64,000 nucleotides of DNA. Source: DASUZB01 sp036377075 (GTDB taxonomy: Bacteria; Actinomycetota; CALGFH01). Every line of letters starts with the position of its first letter. Position 1 is the stretch's first letter. The notes under the pieces were generated by a model, which worked only from the letters and a program-made list of their open reading frames with translations, was not told the origin of the DNA and did no database searches. The position numbers and the translations under genes are program-made. The DNA is taken from positions 1-64,000 of the forward strand of contig DASUZB010000313.1 of NCBI GenBank assembly GCA_036377075.1. Direction: 5' to 3'. This document shows positions 36,304 to 45,951 of the stretch, piece by piece.

Positions 36304-37613
36304 AGGCTCCGGGCGTCGGCGACCTCTGGACGATCGTGGTGATCGTCGTGCTGACCGGCTTCGCCGCCTTCCTCGCCGCGTCCGAGACCAGCCTCACCCG
36401 CATGGGCCGCATCCGCGCCAAGCACCTGCAGGACGAGAACCAGCGCGGCGCCACCGCGCTGCTGCGGCTGGTCGAGGACCCGCCGCGCTTCCTCAACCTG
36501 GTGCTCCTGCTGCTGCTGGTGACCCAGTTCTCCGCCACCGCGCTGGCCACCTCGGTGGCCGAGCGGCTGATCGGCGGCGGCATCGGCCTGGCCGTGGCGA
36601 TCATCGCCATGACCATCCTCACCTTCGTCTTCGCCGAGGTCGCGCCGAAGACGCTCGCGGTGCAGCAGACCGACCGCGTCGCCCTGCGCGTCGCCCCGGT
36701 GGTCTGGCTGCTCGTCCGCCTGCCGGTGCTGGGGCCGCTGACGCGGCTGTTCATCGGCATCGGCAACGTGGTGGCGCCGGGCAAGGGCCTGGCCAGCGGC
36801 CCCTTCGTCTCCGAGGACGAGCTGCGCGCCCTGGTCGACGAGGCGGAGCGCGGCGAGGTCATCGAAGAAGAAGAGCGCGAGATGATCCACTCCATCTTCG
36901 AGTTCGGCGACACCATCCTGCGCGAGGTGATGGTGCCCCGGCCGGACATGGTCGCGGTGGCGCTGTCCCGCTCGCTGCAGGAGGTGCTCGAGCTGATCCT
37001 GCGCTCCGGCTTCTCGCGCATCCCCGTCTACCAGCGCGACCTCGACGACATCGTGGGGCTCGCCTACGCCAAGGACGTGCTGCGCAGCCTCCACCAGGGG
37101 CAGGCCTCCAAGCCGCTCGGCGACATCCTGCGCCCGGCGCCGTTCATGCCCGAGTCGATGCGCGCCGCCGACTGCCTGCGCGAGATGCGCAAGCGCAAGA
37201 GCCACATGGTGATCGTGCTCGACGAGTACGGCGGCACCGCCGGCCTGGTCACCATCGAGGACCTGCTGGAGGAGATCGTCGGCGAGATCGCCGACGAGTA
37301 CGACAGCGAGGAGCCGAACGTGGAGCCGCTGCCCGACGGCGACTACCGCGTCAACGCGCGCCTGGGCATCGACGAGGTCAACGAGCTGCTCGGGGTCGAG
37401 CTGCCGTCGACCGAGTGGGACTCCATCGGCGGCCTGCTGTTCAACCTGCTCGGCGACGTCCCCAAGGAGGGCCAGGAGGTCGAGTTCCAGGGCCTGCGCC
37501 TGCGCGCCGAGCGGGTCCAGGGCCGCCGCGTCGGGCGCATCCGCATCCACCGGCTGACCGGGTCCGAGGTGGGTGACGACTCGGACGCCCCCGCCCAGGC
37601 CCGGCCGCAGTGA
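36300..37613 (+). CDS. CNNM/CorC-type transporter (hemolysin C family)
   Basis: A 437-residue membrane protein: CNNM/DUF21 domain with three or four helices (1-180; AASETSLTRMGRIRAKHL, VFAEVAPKTLAVQ), two CBS domains (about 210-330; DTILREVMVPRPDM, VIVLDEYGGTAGLVTIEDLL) and a C-terminal CorC_HlyC domain. Such proteins are tied to Mg2+ or Co2+ efflux. GTG overlaps the ybeY stop and the end overlaps cdd, so the four genes are cotranslated. Confidence 0.92.
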   Translation: MKAPGVGDLWTIVVIVVLTGFAAFLAASETSLTRMGRIRAKHLQDENQRGATALLRLVEDPPRFLNLVLLLLLVTQFSATALATSVAERLIGGGIGLAVAIIAMTILTFVFAEVAPKTLAVQQTDRVALRVAPVVWLLVRLPVLGPLTRLFIGIGNVVAPGKGLASGPFVSEDELRALVDEAERGEVIEEEEREMIHSIFEFGDTILREVMVPRPDMVAVALSRSLQEVLELILRSGFSRIPVYQRDLDDIVGLAYAKDVLRSLHQGQASKPLGDILRPAPFMPESMRAADCLREMRKRKSHMVIVLDEYGGTAGLVTIEDLLEEIVGEIADEYDSEEPNVEPLPDGDYRVNARLGIDEVNELLGVELPSTEWDSIGGLLFNLLGDVPKEGQEVEFQGLRLRAERVQGRRVGRIRIHRLTGSEVGDDSDAPAQARPQ

Positions 37614-38023
37614 GCCGCGGCGAGCTGGTCGCCGCCGCCCGCGCGGCCCGGCAGCGCGCCTACGCGCCCTACTCGGGCTACCGGGTCGGCGCCGCCCTGC
37701 TGACCGAGGACGGCACCGTGGTCACCGGCGCCAACGTGGAGAACGCCTCATCGAGCCTGGGCATCTGCGCCGAGCGGGCCGCGGTGGCGGCCGCGGTGGC
37801 CGCCGGGCACCGCCGCTTCACCGCCATCGCCGTGGCCGTCGGCGGCCCCGACCCTGCCAGGCCATGCGGCGCCTGCCGCCAGGTCCTGCACGAGTTCCCC
37901 GCCGGCCCTGACCTGGAGGTGGTCTGCGCCGGCGAGGACGGCGACGCGCTCCTGGTCACCACCCTCGGCGAGCTGCTCCCGCACGCCTTCGGCCCGGCCC
38001 AGCTCGGGGTCGCGTCGCCGTGA
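37610..38023 (+). CDS. cdd: cytidine deaminase
   Basis: A 137-residue tetrameric-type cytidine deaminase. AYAPYSGYRVGAALL, the zinc/catalytic motif CAERAAV (with NVENAS substrate contact) and PCGACRQVL are all present. It converts cytidine and deoxycytidine to uridines for salvage. Four-base overlaps with corC before and era after are the usual layout. Confidence 0.95.
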   Translation: MSRGELVAAARAARQRAYAPYSGYRVGAALLTEDGTVVTGANVENASSSLGICAERAAVAAAVAAGHRRFTAIAVAVGGPDPARPCGACRQVLHEFPAGPDLEVVCAGEDGDALLVTTLGELLPHAFGPAQLGVASP

Positions 38024-38916
38024 AGTCCGGCCTCGTCGCCCTCGCCGGCCGCCCGAACGTCGGCAAGTCGACCCTGCTCAACGCCCTGCTCGGCCGCAAG
38101 CTCGCGATCATGTCCGACAAGCCCCAGACCACCCGCTCGGTGGTCAGGGGCGTGCTGCGCCGCGAGGCCGGCCAGGCGGTGCTGGTCGACACGCCCGGCC
38201 TGCACAAGCCCCAGACCCTCCTCGGTGAGCGCCTCAACCGCCTGGTCCGCGGCACCCTGACCGAGGTCGACCTGATCTGCCTGCTGGTCGACGCGGCCGC
38301 CGGCGTCGGCCGCGGCGACCGCTTCCTCGCCGCCGAGGTGGCCCGCGTCGGCACCCCCGCCATCTGCGTGGTCAACAAGCTCGACGCCATCTCCAAGCCG
38401 CGCCTCGCCGAAACCCTGCAGGCCGCCGGGGAGCTCGGCGACTGGGCCGAGGTGGTGCCGGTCTCCGCCCGCAGCGGCGAGCAGCTCGACCTGCTGGTGG
38501 AGCTGGTCTTCGCCCACCTCCCCGAGGGCGCGCCGCTGTACCCGGAGGGCGAGCCGCTCCCCGACGAGGTGCCGGAGCAGCGCTTCGTCGCCGAGGTGAT
38601 CCGCGAGAAGGCGCTCGCCCTGGTCCACGACGAGCTGCCCCACTCGGTCGCGGTCGTCGTCGAGGAGATCGTCCCCGGCGAGCGGTCCAGCGACGACGAC
38701 CCGCTGCTGGTGGTCCGCGCCGACCTGTACGTGGAGCGGTCCAGCCAGAAGCCGATCCTGATCGGCCGCCAGGGCGCGGTGCTGCGCGAGATCGGCACCC
38801 GCGCCCGCGCCGAGCTGGAGGGCCTGCTCGGCGCGCGCATCTACCTCGACCTGCACGTCAAGATCGCGCGCGAGTGGCAACGCGACCCCAAGCAGCTCAC
38901 CCGCCTGGGGTTCTGA
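38020..38916 (+). CDS. era: GTPase Era
   Basis: A 298-residue ribosome-assembly GTPase with G1 GRPNVGKST (10-18), G2 loop PQTTRSVVRGV, G3 DTPGLHKPQ, G4 NKLD and a C-terminal KH domain (YVERSSQKPILIGRQGAVLR, RIYLDLHVKIAREWQRDP) that binds the 3' end of 16S rRNA. Starts with GTG overlapping the cdd stop; ends the phoH-era run. Confidence 0.96.
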   Translation: MKSGLVALAGRPNVGKSTLLNALLGRKLAIMSDKPQTTRSVVRGVLRREAGQAVLVDTPGLHKPQTLLGERLNRLVRGTLTEVDLICLLVDAAAGVGRGDRFLAAEVARVGTPAICVVNKLDAISKPRLAETLQAAGELGDWAEVVPVSARSGEQLDLLVELVFAHLPEGAPLYPEGEPLPDEVPEQRFVAEVIREKALALVHDELPHSVAVVVEEIVPGERSSDDDPLLVVRADLYVERSSQKPILIGRQGAVLREIGTRARAELEGLLGARIYLDLHVKIAREWQRDPKQLTRLGF

Positions 38917-38928
38917 GGAGGCTTCGGC

Positions 38929-39897
38929 ATGCGAGTGATGGTGCTGGGAGGGACACGGTTCATCGGTGCCGCCATCGTCGAGGAGCTCGACGCGCACGGC
39001 CACGAGCTGCTGCTGGTCCACCGCGGCGAGCACGAGCCCGACGACCTGCCAGCGGTCGACCACCTCCACTGCGACCGCACGGACCTGCCGCACCTCCGCG
39101 GCGCCCTGACCGATTTCGGCCCCGACGCGCTGGTCGACACGCTCGCCCTCACCGCCGCCGACGCCGAGACCGCCCTGGCCGCCGTGGACGACCTGCGCCT
39201 GCTCGTGCTCTCCAGCATGGACGTCTACCGGGCGTTCGACTCGGCGCTGCACGGCGGCGAGACCGACGCCGTGCCGCTGGACGAGAACGCCCCGCTGCGC
39301 GAGCAGCGCTACCCCTACCGCGGCATCGTCGAAGGGCGCGACGACTACGACAAGCTCGACGTCGAGGAGGCCTACCAGGCCAGGGCGGCGACCGTCTGCC
39401 GCCTGCCGATGGTCTACGGCGAACGTGACTACCAGCGCCGCGAGGAGAAGCTGCTGCGGCGCGTCCGCGCCGGCCGCGCCCGCATCCCGGTGGGGACGGC
39501 CAACTGGCTGTGGACCCGCGGCTACGTGCGCGACGTCGCCACCGGGGTGCGCCTGGCGCTGGAGTCCGAGGCGACCGTCGGCGAGGTGCTCAACCTGGGG
39601 GAGAGCCACACCTGGTCGATGCTGCTGTGGGCCAGGCACGTGCTGGAGGCGGCCGGCTCGACCGCCGAGCTGGTGCGCGTCCCCGACGTGCTCCTCCCCG
39701 ACGACCTGGAGGAGCTCGCCGGCTTCGCCCAGCACCTGCTGTTCGACTCCTCGAAGGCTCGCGACCTGCTCGGCTGGACCGAGACCGACCCGCACGAGGC
39801 GCTGCACCGCTCGGTCGCCTGGCACCTGGCCCACCCGCCCCAGGACGCGAGCGGGGACTTCGCCGCGGACGACCGGGCGCTGGCGGCGGCCGGCTGA
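38929..39897 (+). CDS. NAD-dependent epimerase/dehydratase (extended SDR)
   Basis: A 322-residue Rossmann enzyme with NAD motif GGTRFIG, then LSSMDVY and a YPYRG in place of the normal YxxxK region (YDKLDVEEAY follows and provides Tyr/Lys candidates). LPMVYGERDYQRR and WTRGYVRDVATGVRLALE are typical sugar-nucleotide epimerase segments. GAGGAGG lies nine bases before the ATG, 12 bases after era, so it probably cotranscribes. The substrate is unknown. Confidence 0.85.
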   Translation: MRVMVLGGTRFIGAAIVEELDAHGHELLLVHRGEHEPDDLPAVDHLHCDRTDLPHLRGALTDFGPDALVDTLALTAADAETALAAVDDLRLLVLSSMDVYRAFDSALHGGETDAVPLDENAPLREQRYPYRGIVEGRDDYDKLDVEEAYQARAATVCRLPMVYGERDYQRREEKLLRRVRAGRARIPVGTANWLWTRGYVRDVATGVRLALESEATVGEVLNLGESHTWSMLLWARHVLEAAGSTAELVRVPDVLLPDDLEELAGFAQHLLFDSSKARDLLGWTETDPHEALHRSVAWHLAHPPQDASGDFAADDRALAAAG

Positions 39898-40064
39898 ACC
39901 GCTGTGCCGGCCGCCGCATCAGGTAGGTGCAGTAGCCGGCTGGGAGCGAGGTAATCCGCGCGCAGGGCCATCGTGCGCGTTGACATCGCGGCGGGGCTGG
40001 CGGGAGTGTACGTGGTGCGCGACAGCTACCGGTCGCGCGCAACCAAGGCAGGGAAAGGCATCCC

Positions 40065-40880
40065 GTGACCGACGGTACGTCCACCACCAACGACGAGCTG
40101 CCACCCGAGCTGAACACCGGGGTGCCGCAGACGGCCCGGATCTGGAACTACTGGCTGGGCGGCAAGGACAACTTCCCGGTCGACCGGCAGGTCGGCGACC
40201 AGATCCTCGAGGCTTTCCCGGCGATCGTCGAGAACGCCCGGGCCTCGCGGGCGTTCCTCGCCCGGGCGGTCCGGTACCTGGCCGGGGAGGCGGGCATCCG
40301 CCAGTTCCTCGACGTCGGCACCGGCCTGCCCACCGCCAACAACACCCACGAGGTCGCCCAGGCGGTGGCGCCGGACTCCCGGATCGTCTACGTCGACAAC
40401 GACCCCATCGTGCTGGTGCACGCCCGCGCGCTGCTCACCAGCAACCCCCAGGGCGCCACCGCCTACGTCGACGCCGACCTGCGCGACCCCGACAAGGTCC
40501 TGCGGGAGGCGGCCCGGACGCTGGACCTCGCCCAGCCGGTGGCGGTGATGCTGATGGGGATCCTGGGGCACATCGCCGACGACGACGAGGCGCGGTCCAT
40601 CGTCGAGCGGCTGATGGGCGCCGTGCCCTCCGGCAGCTACCTGACGATGAACGACGGCACCGACACCAGCGCGGAGGTGGTGGAGGCGGCACGCATCTGG
40701 AACGAGTCCGCCAACCCGACCTACCACCTCCGTAGCCCTGATCGGATCGCGCGCTTCTTCGACGGTCTCGAGCTCGTGGAGCCCGGCGTCGTCTCCCCGC
40801 CACGCTGGCGTCCCGAGCCCAGCTCGGCCGGCCTCCCGGCCGAGGTCGACTCGTCCTGCGGGGTCGGCCGCAAGCCGTAG
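40065..40880 (+). CDS. SAM-dependent methyltransferase, DUF574 family
   Basis: A 271-residue member of the S-adenosyl methyltransferase family (Methyltransf_19/DUF574) that is expanded in actinomycetes. PQTARIWNYWLGGKDNFPVD and FLDVGTGLPTANNTHEVAQ form the family signature and SAM site; VYVDNDPIVLVHARALL binds the ribose. No substrate is known for any member. TTGACA occurs at 39980-39985 but lacks a clear -10. GTG start, weak RBS. Confidence 0.9.
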   Translation: MTDGTSTTNDELPPELNTGVPQTARIWNYWLGGKDNFPVDRQVGDQILEAFPAIVENARASRAFLARAVRYLAGEAGIRQFLDVGTGLPTANNTHEVAQAVAPDSRIVYVDNDPIVLVHARALLTSNPQGATAYVDADLRDPDKVLREAARTLDLAQPVAVMLMGILGHIADDDEARSIVERLMGAVPSGSYLTMNDGTDTSAEVVEAARIWNESANPTYHLRSPDRIARFFDGLELVEPGVVSPPRWRPEPSSAGLPAEVDSSCGVGRKP

Positions 40881-40895
40881 CCGCTGAACTCACTG

Positions 40896-40925
40896 TTGAC
40901 GGCGCCGGTGGCGGATGCTTGCATT
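40896..40925 (+). promoter_or_regulatory. promoter of the M14 carboxypeptidase
   Basis: TTGACG (40896-40901), 18 bases, TGCATT (40920-40925). Transcription from it would carry an ~170-base 5' leader with a small CAACGC/GTTGGCG hairpin close to the ribosome site. Confidence 0.5.
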
Positions 40926-41103
40926 TCGTCACCGTCTGCTTGGCCGTCCGAGATCCCCGACCCTCCGGCCGACGCTACCCGAACCGGTTCCCGCCGCCCG
41001 ACATCCCGTCGTCGCGATGCGCCGTGCCCTGCCGCGTAACGCGCGCAAGGGCCGCGTGCGCTCTATCAACGCCACCGTTGGCGTAGGCCGAAGGGAGTTC
41101 TGC

Positions 41104-44100
41104 ATGGGGCCGAGGCGCGCTTCCCTGCTGGTGCTCGTTCTGTGCTTCCTGATCTCGATGGCGGGGCTGACCGCCGGTGCGTCCGGTGCCCCCGCGAGCA
41201 GGGACGAGCTGGAGCTGTACAAGGCCACGGTGGACGCGCCCACGCTGCAGCGGCTGCAGCGCGGCGGCTACGACGTCGCGTCCGTGCGGGAGACGACCGC
41301 GGGCACCGAGGTGGACCTTGTCCTCTCGGGCGCGGAGCGCGACCGGCTCCGCGGCCAGGGGATCCAGCTGGACGTCGTGCGTGACAAGCAGGGCCGCTCG
41401 CAGCAGCAGCGCGCCGAGGTGCAGGCCGCCGCCGGGTTCAACGTGTGGCGGTCCTACGACCAGCCGGGCGGGATCCGGGACCAGATGTACGACCTCGCCC
41501 GCCGCAACCCGCAGCTCGTCAAGCTCGAGGTGCTCGGCAAGACCGGCCAGGGGCGGGAGTACATCGCCCTGAAGGTGACCCAGGACGCCCGCGAGGTCCG
41601 CGACGGATCGCGTCCGGCGGTGCTGTACGTGTCCACCTACCACGCCCGGGAGTGGATCAGCACCGAGGTCAACCGCCGGCTGCTCAACTGGTACGTCGAC
41701 CGGTGGCGGGCCAACGACAAGACCGTCAAGGGGCTCCTCAAGAGCAACGAGCTGTGGTTCGTGCTGGTCCACAACCCCGACGGCTACCAGTACACCTTCG
41801 ACGTCGAGCGGCTGTGGCGCAAGAACCTGCGCGACAACGACGGCAACGGGAAGATCGACAGCAACGACGGCGTCGACCCCAACCGCAACCACTCCGAGCA
41901 CTGGCGGTACGACGACGAGGGCTCCTCGTCGCTGTTCCCCAGCCAGACGTACCGCGGTACCGCCCCGGAGTCGGAGCCCGAGACGCGGGCGATGGTGGGC
42001 CTGTTCGACAAGGTCCACTTCAAGTTCGCGATCAGCTACCACTCGTTCGGCCCGCTGCTGCTGTACCCGCAGGGGTGGCAGACGCTCACGCCCACGGCCG
42101 ACGACCCCATCTACGTGGCGCTCACCGGCAGGGACACCGACCCGGCGGTGCCCGGGTTCAACCCCGGGGTCTCGGCCGACCTGTACACGACCAACGGCGA
42201 GTTCACCGACTGGGCGCATGGCAAGCGGAACACCCTGGCCTGGACCCCGGAGCTCAACGAGGGTTGCGACGGTTGCGGGTTCGTCTTCCCCGACGACGAG
42301 GCGCTGGTCCAGGCGGAGTTCCAGAAGAACCTGGACTTCGCCGTGCGGATCGCCAAGTCGGCCATGGACCCGGACGACCCGGTGTCCCACGCCGGCATCG
42401 ACACCGCCGGCCTGTACCTGGACACCTCCAAGATCGACCCGTGGAAGACCAACTGGCCGACCTCGGACCTGCGCGTCGACCTCTCCTACGCCGGCGGCTC
42501 CTCCCAGCCCGTCGAGGTGCTGGCCAAGCGGGCGGTCGGGGCCGTGACCCTGCACTACGCGGTCAACGGCGGTGCGGCCCAGACCGCCACGACCAAGGAG
42601 TCGCCCAACGGCGAACGGTTCGGGGGCAACAACGCCTACGACACCTACTACCACTACCTGCGCGGCACGATCCCCGGGTTGAAGGTCGGCGACTCGGTCT
42701 CGTACTGGTTCACCGGCGGCGCTGAGACCACCGAGCACGCCTCGTTCAACGTGGTGGAGGACTCCAGCGACGCCGACGTCCTGATCCTGGCCGCCGAGGA
42801 CCGCACCGGGGCGTCGACCTCTCCCGCGTACGCGAGCACCAGCCCGACGACCCCCAACTACCTCTCGTTCTACGAGGACGCCCTGAAGGCGAACGGGATC
42901 GCTTACGACGTCTACGACGTCGACGCCAGGGGGCGGAAGGCGCCCGACCACCTCGGCGTGCTGGACCACTACAAGGCGGTCATCTGGTACCGGGGCAACG
43001 ACATCCACGTGCGCGAGCCCGGCTGGCCGGGCGGGAACGTCTCGCGCCTGGCGGTCGACGAGAACCTGGAGGTCCGCCAGTACCTCAACGAGGGCGGCAA
43101 GCTCCTGTACACCGGGCAGTGGGCCGGCGGGACGGAGAACGGCATCGGCGGCACGCAGCTCTACGACCCCGTGGCCAACCAGCAGTGCCAGGGCGGCTCG
43201 CCACCACCGCCGCCCGAGGTCACGGCGCGCTGCCTGAACTGGGGCGACAAGAACGACTTCCTGCAGTACTACCTCGGCGCGTACCTCTACGTCCCCAACG
43301 CCGGCCTGGACGCCAACGGCGATCCGTTCCCGATCGTCGGCGCGGACACGCCGTTCGCCGGACCGCCCGCGTCAGCGTGGACGCTCGGCGGCGGGACCAG
43401 CGCCGACAACCAGGTCGAGAACGCCTCGTTCCTGGCCACCAGCGGGATCCTCGACCCGAAGACCTACCCGCAGTTCGACAGCTGGATCTCGGCGAAGTGG
43501 GACCGGCCCGGCGGCCCGTTCGCGCCGCACACCGGCGACTTCTACGCCTACTCGCAGATCGCCGATATCAGCTACAAGCGGCTGGCGCACACGATCGACG
43601 TGCCCGCCGGCGGGGCCACGGTGTCCTTCTGGACCTCCTACGACACCGAGCCCGCCTGGGACCACGTGTTCGTCGAGGCCCACACCGTCGGGCAGGACAA
43701 CTGGACCACCCTGCCCGACCTCAACGGCCACACGACCCAGGCCACCGGTGAGAGCTGCAAGCAGGAGAACTCGGGCGGCTGGCGGACGCTGCACCCGCAG
43801 CTCGACCACTACCAGACCCAGACGGGACCTTCGAGCTGCGACCCCACCGGGACCACCGGCGCCTGGAACGCCGCGTCGGGAAGCTCCGGCGGCTGGCAGC
43901 AGTGGCGGGTCGACCTCGGCGCCTTCGCCGGCCAGCAGGTCGAGGTCTCCATCTCCTACGCGAGCGACTGGTCGACCCAGGGCCTGGGGGTCTTCGTCGA
44001 CGACGTCGACGTCTCGACCGGCCAGGGAACCACCTCGTTCGAGGCGGGGATGGACGGGTGGACCACCCCGGGCGCCCCTCCGGGGAGCTCGCCGAACGCG

Positions 44101-44259
44101 AACGACTTCGAACGGACCACCGCGGCCGGGTTCCCCGAGGGACCCGTCGCCACCACCAAGGACTCGGTCTACTTCGGCTTCGGCTTCGAGGGCATCACCG
44201 ACCAGGCCGACCGCAACGAGGTGATGGGCAGGGCCATCGGCTACCTGCTCGGGCAGTAG
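41104..44259 (+). CDS. secreted zinc carboxypeptidase (peptidase M14), 1051 aa
   Basis: A large secreted enzyme. The signal peptide is clear (MGPRRASLLVLVLCFLISMA, cut after an Ala/Ser-rich stretch). A prodomain of ~90 residues precedes the M14 domain (about 115-430): zinc ligands HAREW and the later SYHSFG His, and WTPELNEGCDGCG with the catalytic Glu. The ~600-residue C-terminal region has an Ig-like segment, a GATase-like fold (VIWYRGNDIHVREP), and jelly-roll/MAM-like repeats ending GVFVDDVDVSTG. Likely degrades peptides outside the cell. AAGGGAG precedes the ATG. Codon use matches neighbours. A 13-bp hairpin follows. Confidence 0.9.
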   Translation: MGPRRASLLVLVLCFLISMAGLTAGASGAPASRDELELYKATVDAPTLQRLQRGGYDVASVRETTAGTEVDLVLSGAERDRLRGQGIQLDVVRDKQGRSQQQRAEVQAAAGFNVWRSYDQPGGIRDQMYDLARRNPQLVKLEVLGKTGQGREYIALKVTQDAREVRDGSRPAVLYVSTYHAREWISTEVNRRLLNWYVDRWRANDKTVKGLLKSNELWFVLVHNPDGYQYTFDVERLWRKNLRDNDGNGKIDSNDGVDPNRNHSEHWRYDDEGSSSLFPSQTYRGTAPESEPETRAMVGLFDKVHFKFAISYHSFGPLLLYPQGWQTLTPTADDPIYVALTGRDTDPAVPGFNPGVSADLYTTNGEFTDWAHGKRNTLAWTPELNEGCDGCGFVFPDDEALVQAEFQKNLDFAVRIAKSAMDPDDPVSHAGIDTAGLYLDTSKIDPWKTNWPTSDLRVDLSYAGGSSQPVEVLAKRAVGAVTLHYAVNGGAAQTATTKESPNGERFGGNNAYDTYYHYLRGTIPGLKVGDSVSYWFTGGAETTEHASFNVVEDSSDADVLILAAEDRTGASTSPAYASTSPTTPNYLSFYEDALKANGIAYDVYDVDARGRKAPDHLGVLDHYKAVIWYRGNDIHVREPGWPGGNVSRLAVDENLEVRQYLNEGGKLLYTGQWAGGTENGIGGTQLYDPVANQQCQGGSPPPPPEVTARCLNWGDKNDFLQYYLGAYLYVPNAGLDANGDPFPIVGADTPFAGPPASAWTLGGGTSADNQVENASFLATSGILDPKTYPQFDSWISAKWDRPGGPFAPHTGDFYAYSQIADISYKRLAHTIDVPAGGATVSFWTSYDTEPAWDHVFVEAHTVGQDNWTTLPDLNGHTTQATGESCKQENSGGWRTLHPQLDHYQTQTGPSSCDPTGTTGAWNAASGSSGGWQQWRVDLGAFAGQQVEVSISYASDWSTQGLGVFVDDVDVSTGQGTTSFEAGMDGWTTPGAPPGSSPNANDFERTTAAGFPEGPVATTKDSVYFGFGFEGITDQADRNEVMGRAIGYLLGQ

Positions 44260-44280
44260 GGCCGCAGGCACGGACGGGAG

Positions 44281-44310
44281 GAACCGGCCCCGGGAGACCG
44301 GGGCCGGTTC
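44281..44310. terminator. strong bidirectional terminator hairpin
   Basis: GAACCGGCCCCGG, GAGA loop, CCGGGGCCGGTTC: a 13-bp perfect stem with a tetraloop between convergent genes. Confidence 0.8.
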
Positions 44311-44324
44311 GCGTTGGGGTGCGG

Positions 44325-45926
44325 TCAGGTACGGCGGAACGGGTAGACGGGGTCGCCGACGCCGTCGATGCCGACGCTGTCGATCACGCACGGGTGGAAC
44401 ACGTAGCCGCGCGCCATGGGAATGTTGAACTGGTCGGTGTCCGCGTGGGAGTAGAAGCGGGCCTCGCCGCCGGCCTCGACGTAGCCGAGGAGCCCGTTCT
44501 GCCACAGGACCGAGGGGAGGCTGGTGCTCGCGTCGAACTTCCCGTCGGCCTGCATGCTCACCAGCTCCAGTTCCTCCCTGGAGAAGCGGTCCCGGCCGAC
44601 CTCCCTGATGATGTCGCGGATCTGCTGGTCGATCCCTGTCAGGTACTCCAGGGTGCTGGTGTAGACCTCGGTGTACTCGTTGCGCGCGGCGTCCTTCGGC
44701 ATGGTGTCGGCGGCGACCTGGTTGCTGGCCTGGGCGAGCTGCGAGTCGCCGAAGCGCTTGGCGGCGCGGGCGACCACGCGCCGCAGGTCCGCCTGGGGGA
44801 TCTCGGAGCGGCCGGCCGCCTTCTGCCGGACGATCTCGGCGCAGATCGCGTTGCCGAGCGAGACGACGTCCCTCGGGATCAGCCGGGTGTGGCGCAGCAG
44901 GTAGTCGGTCACCCGCTCGTGCACGCCGCGGGACTGGTTGCTCACCACCGGCGTCCCGAGCCAGGCCTCCACCGGGTGGGCGGAGCCCTCCGGCGCCATG
45001 AAATAGGAGCGGTCGAGCCGGCGCAGCTTCTCGAGCAGCAGGTACTCGATCGAGGCCTTGGTCCATCCGAGGATGCGGATGTGGGGCTCGTCGTAGTAGC
45101 GGGGCGCGTGCTCGGAGCGGTAGACCGCCGACATGACGATGTCGCGGATGGAGATCACGATGTGCAGGCGGCCGCCGAGCCGCGGGTCGCGCAGGAACCG
45201 CATCACCTGGTGGAACAGGCCCATCTGGCAGCGCAGCCAGTACATCGGCGCGTGGCTGAACTCCTCGTCGACCGCGTCGAGGTAGAAGAAGATCGGCGGG
45301 CAGGTCCGCAGGACCTCGGCGAGGACGTCCTCCAGGTCGTCCCAGGCGGGGTCCTCGACGTAGGCGGTCAGCTGCCGGGCGTTGGCGTGGCCGTGGATGA
45401 TCCCGCGCAGCTCCGCGTAGATCGACCTGGGCCGGCGGAACTCGCCCAGCAGGTGGCCGTAGTCCTGCCTGATCGACTCCGCCTGCTCGAGCGAGAGGTG
45501 GGGCCTGAGTTCCTCGTGGGCGAGCAGGTGGGTGGCGAGTGAGCTGAGGATCGCGCGGTTCCACATCCGCATCCACTTCTCGGTGAGGAACCGTTCGGGG
45601 AACCACATGCAGGCCTTGACGATTGCCTCGGTCGACGGCGGGTCCTGCTCGGGGTGGACGGAGTAGACCGACTCCTGGTGCGACTGGAAGGTACGCAGCC
45701 GGCGCAGGTAGACGGTCTTGCCGGCGCCGAGCCTGCCGACGATCACGCGGGTGGTCGCGTCGTTGGCCGGGGCGGCGAGCGCGCCGAACGCCGGGTTGCC
45801 GTGGAAGTCGACGAAGTCGCTCAGGACGTTCTCGATCGGTGCCCGGGAACCGTCCGGGTTGCCGAACGGCCCCGCCAGCTCCGAGACGCCTTCGCGTACC
45901 GGGTTGTCATCGACGTCAGCGGGCAT
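44325..45926 (-). CDS. P-loop NTPase (STAND-like or Sll1717-like), 533 aa
   Basis: Walker A is GRLGAGKT (64-71) and Walker B is FFYLDAVDEEF (near 213-223), with VISIRDIVMSAVYR as a probable sensor 1. A conserved YYDEPHIRILGW and winged-helix-like C-terminus follow. The architecture resembles orphan P-loop ATPases of the Sll1717 type and, more distantly, STAND NTPases; I cannot assign it further. No transmembrane helix. GGAGG is five bases before ATG 45926. Lies 25 bases downstream of the membrane coiled-coil gene, so the two are almost certainly an operon. A role in sensing or defence is speculation. Confidence 0.6.
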   Translation of the reverse strand: MPADVDDNPVREGVSELAGPFGNPDGSRAPIENVLSDFVDFHGNPAFGALAAPANDATTRVIVGRLGAGKTVYLRRLRTFQSHQESVYSVHPEQDPPSTEAIVKACMWFPERFLTEKWMRMWNRAILSSLATHLLAHEELRPHLSLEQAESIRQDYGHLLGEFRRPRSIYAELRGIIHGHANARQLTAYVEDPAWDDLEDVLAEVLRTCPPIFFYLDAVDEEFSHAPMYWLRCQMGLFHQVMRFLRDPRLGGRLHIVISIRDIVMSAVYRSEHAPRYYDEPHIRILGWTKASIEYLLLEKLRRLDRSYFMAPEGSAHPVEAWLGTPVVSNQSRGVHERVTDYLLRHTRLIPRDVVSLGNAICAEIVRQKAAGRSEIPQADLRRVVARAAKRFGDSQLAQASNQVAADTMPKDAARNEYTEVYTSTLEYLTGIDQQIRDIIREVGRDRFSREELELVSMQADGKFDASTSLPSVLWQNGLLGYVEAGGEARFYSHADTDQFNIPMARGYVFHPCVIDSVGIDGVGDPVYPFRRT

Positions 45927-45951
45927 GCGGCCTCCGGTCGGTCACGGCGGG

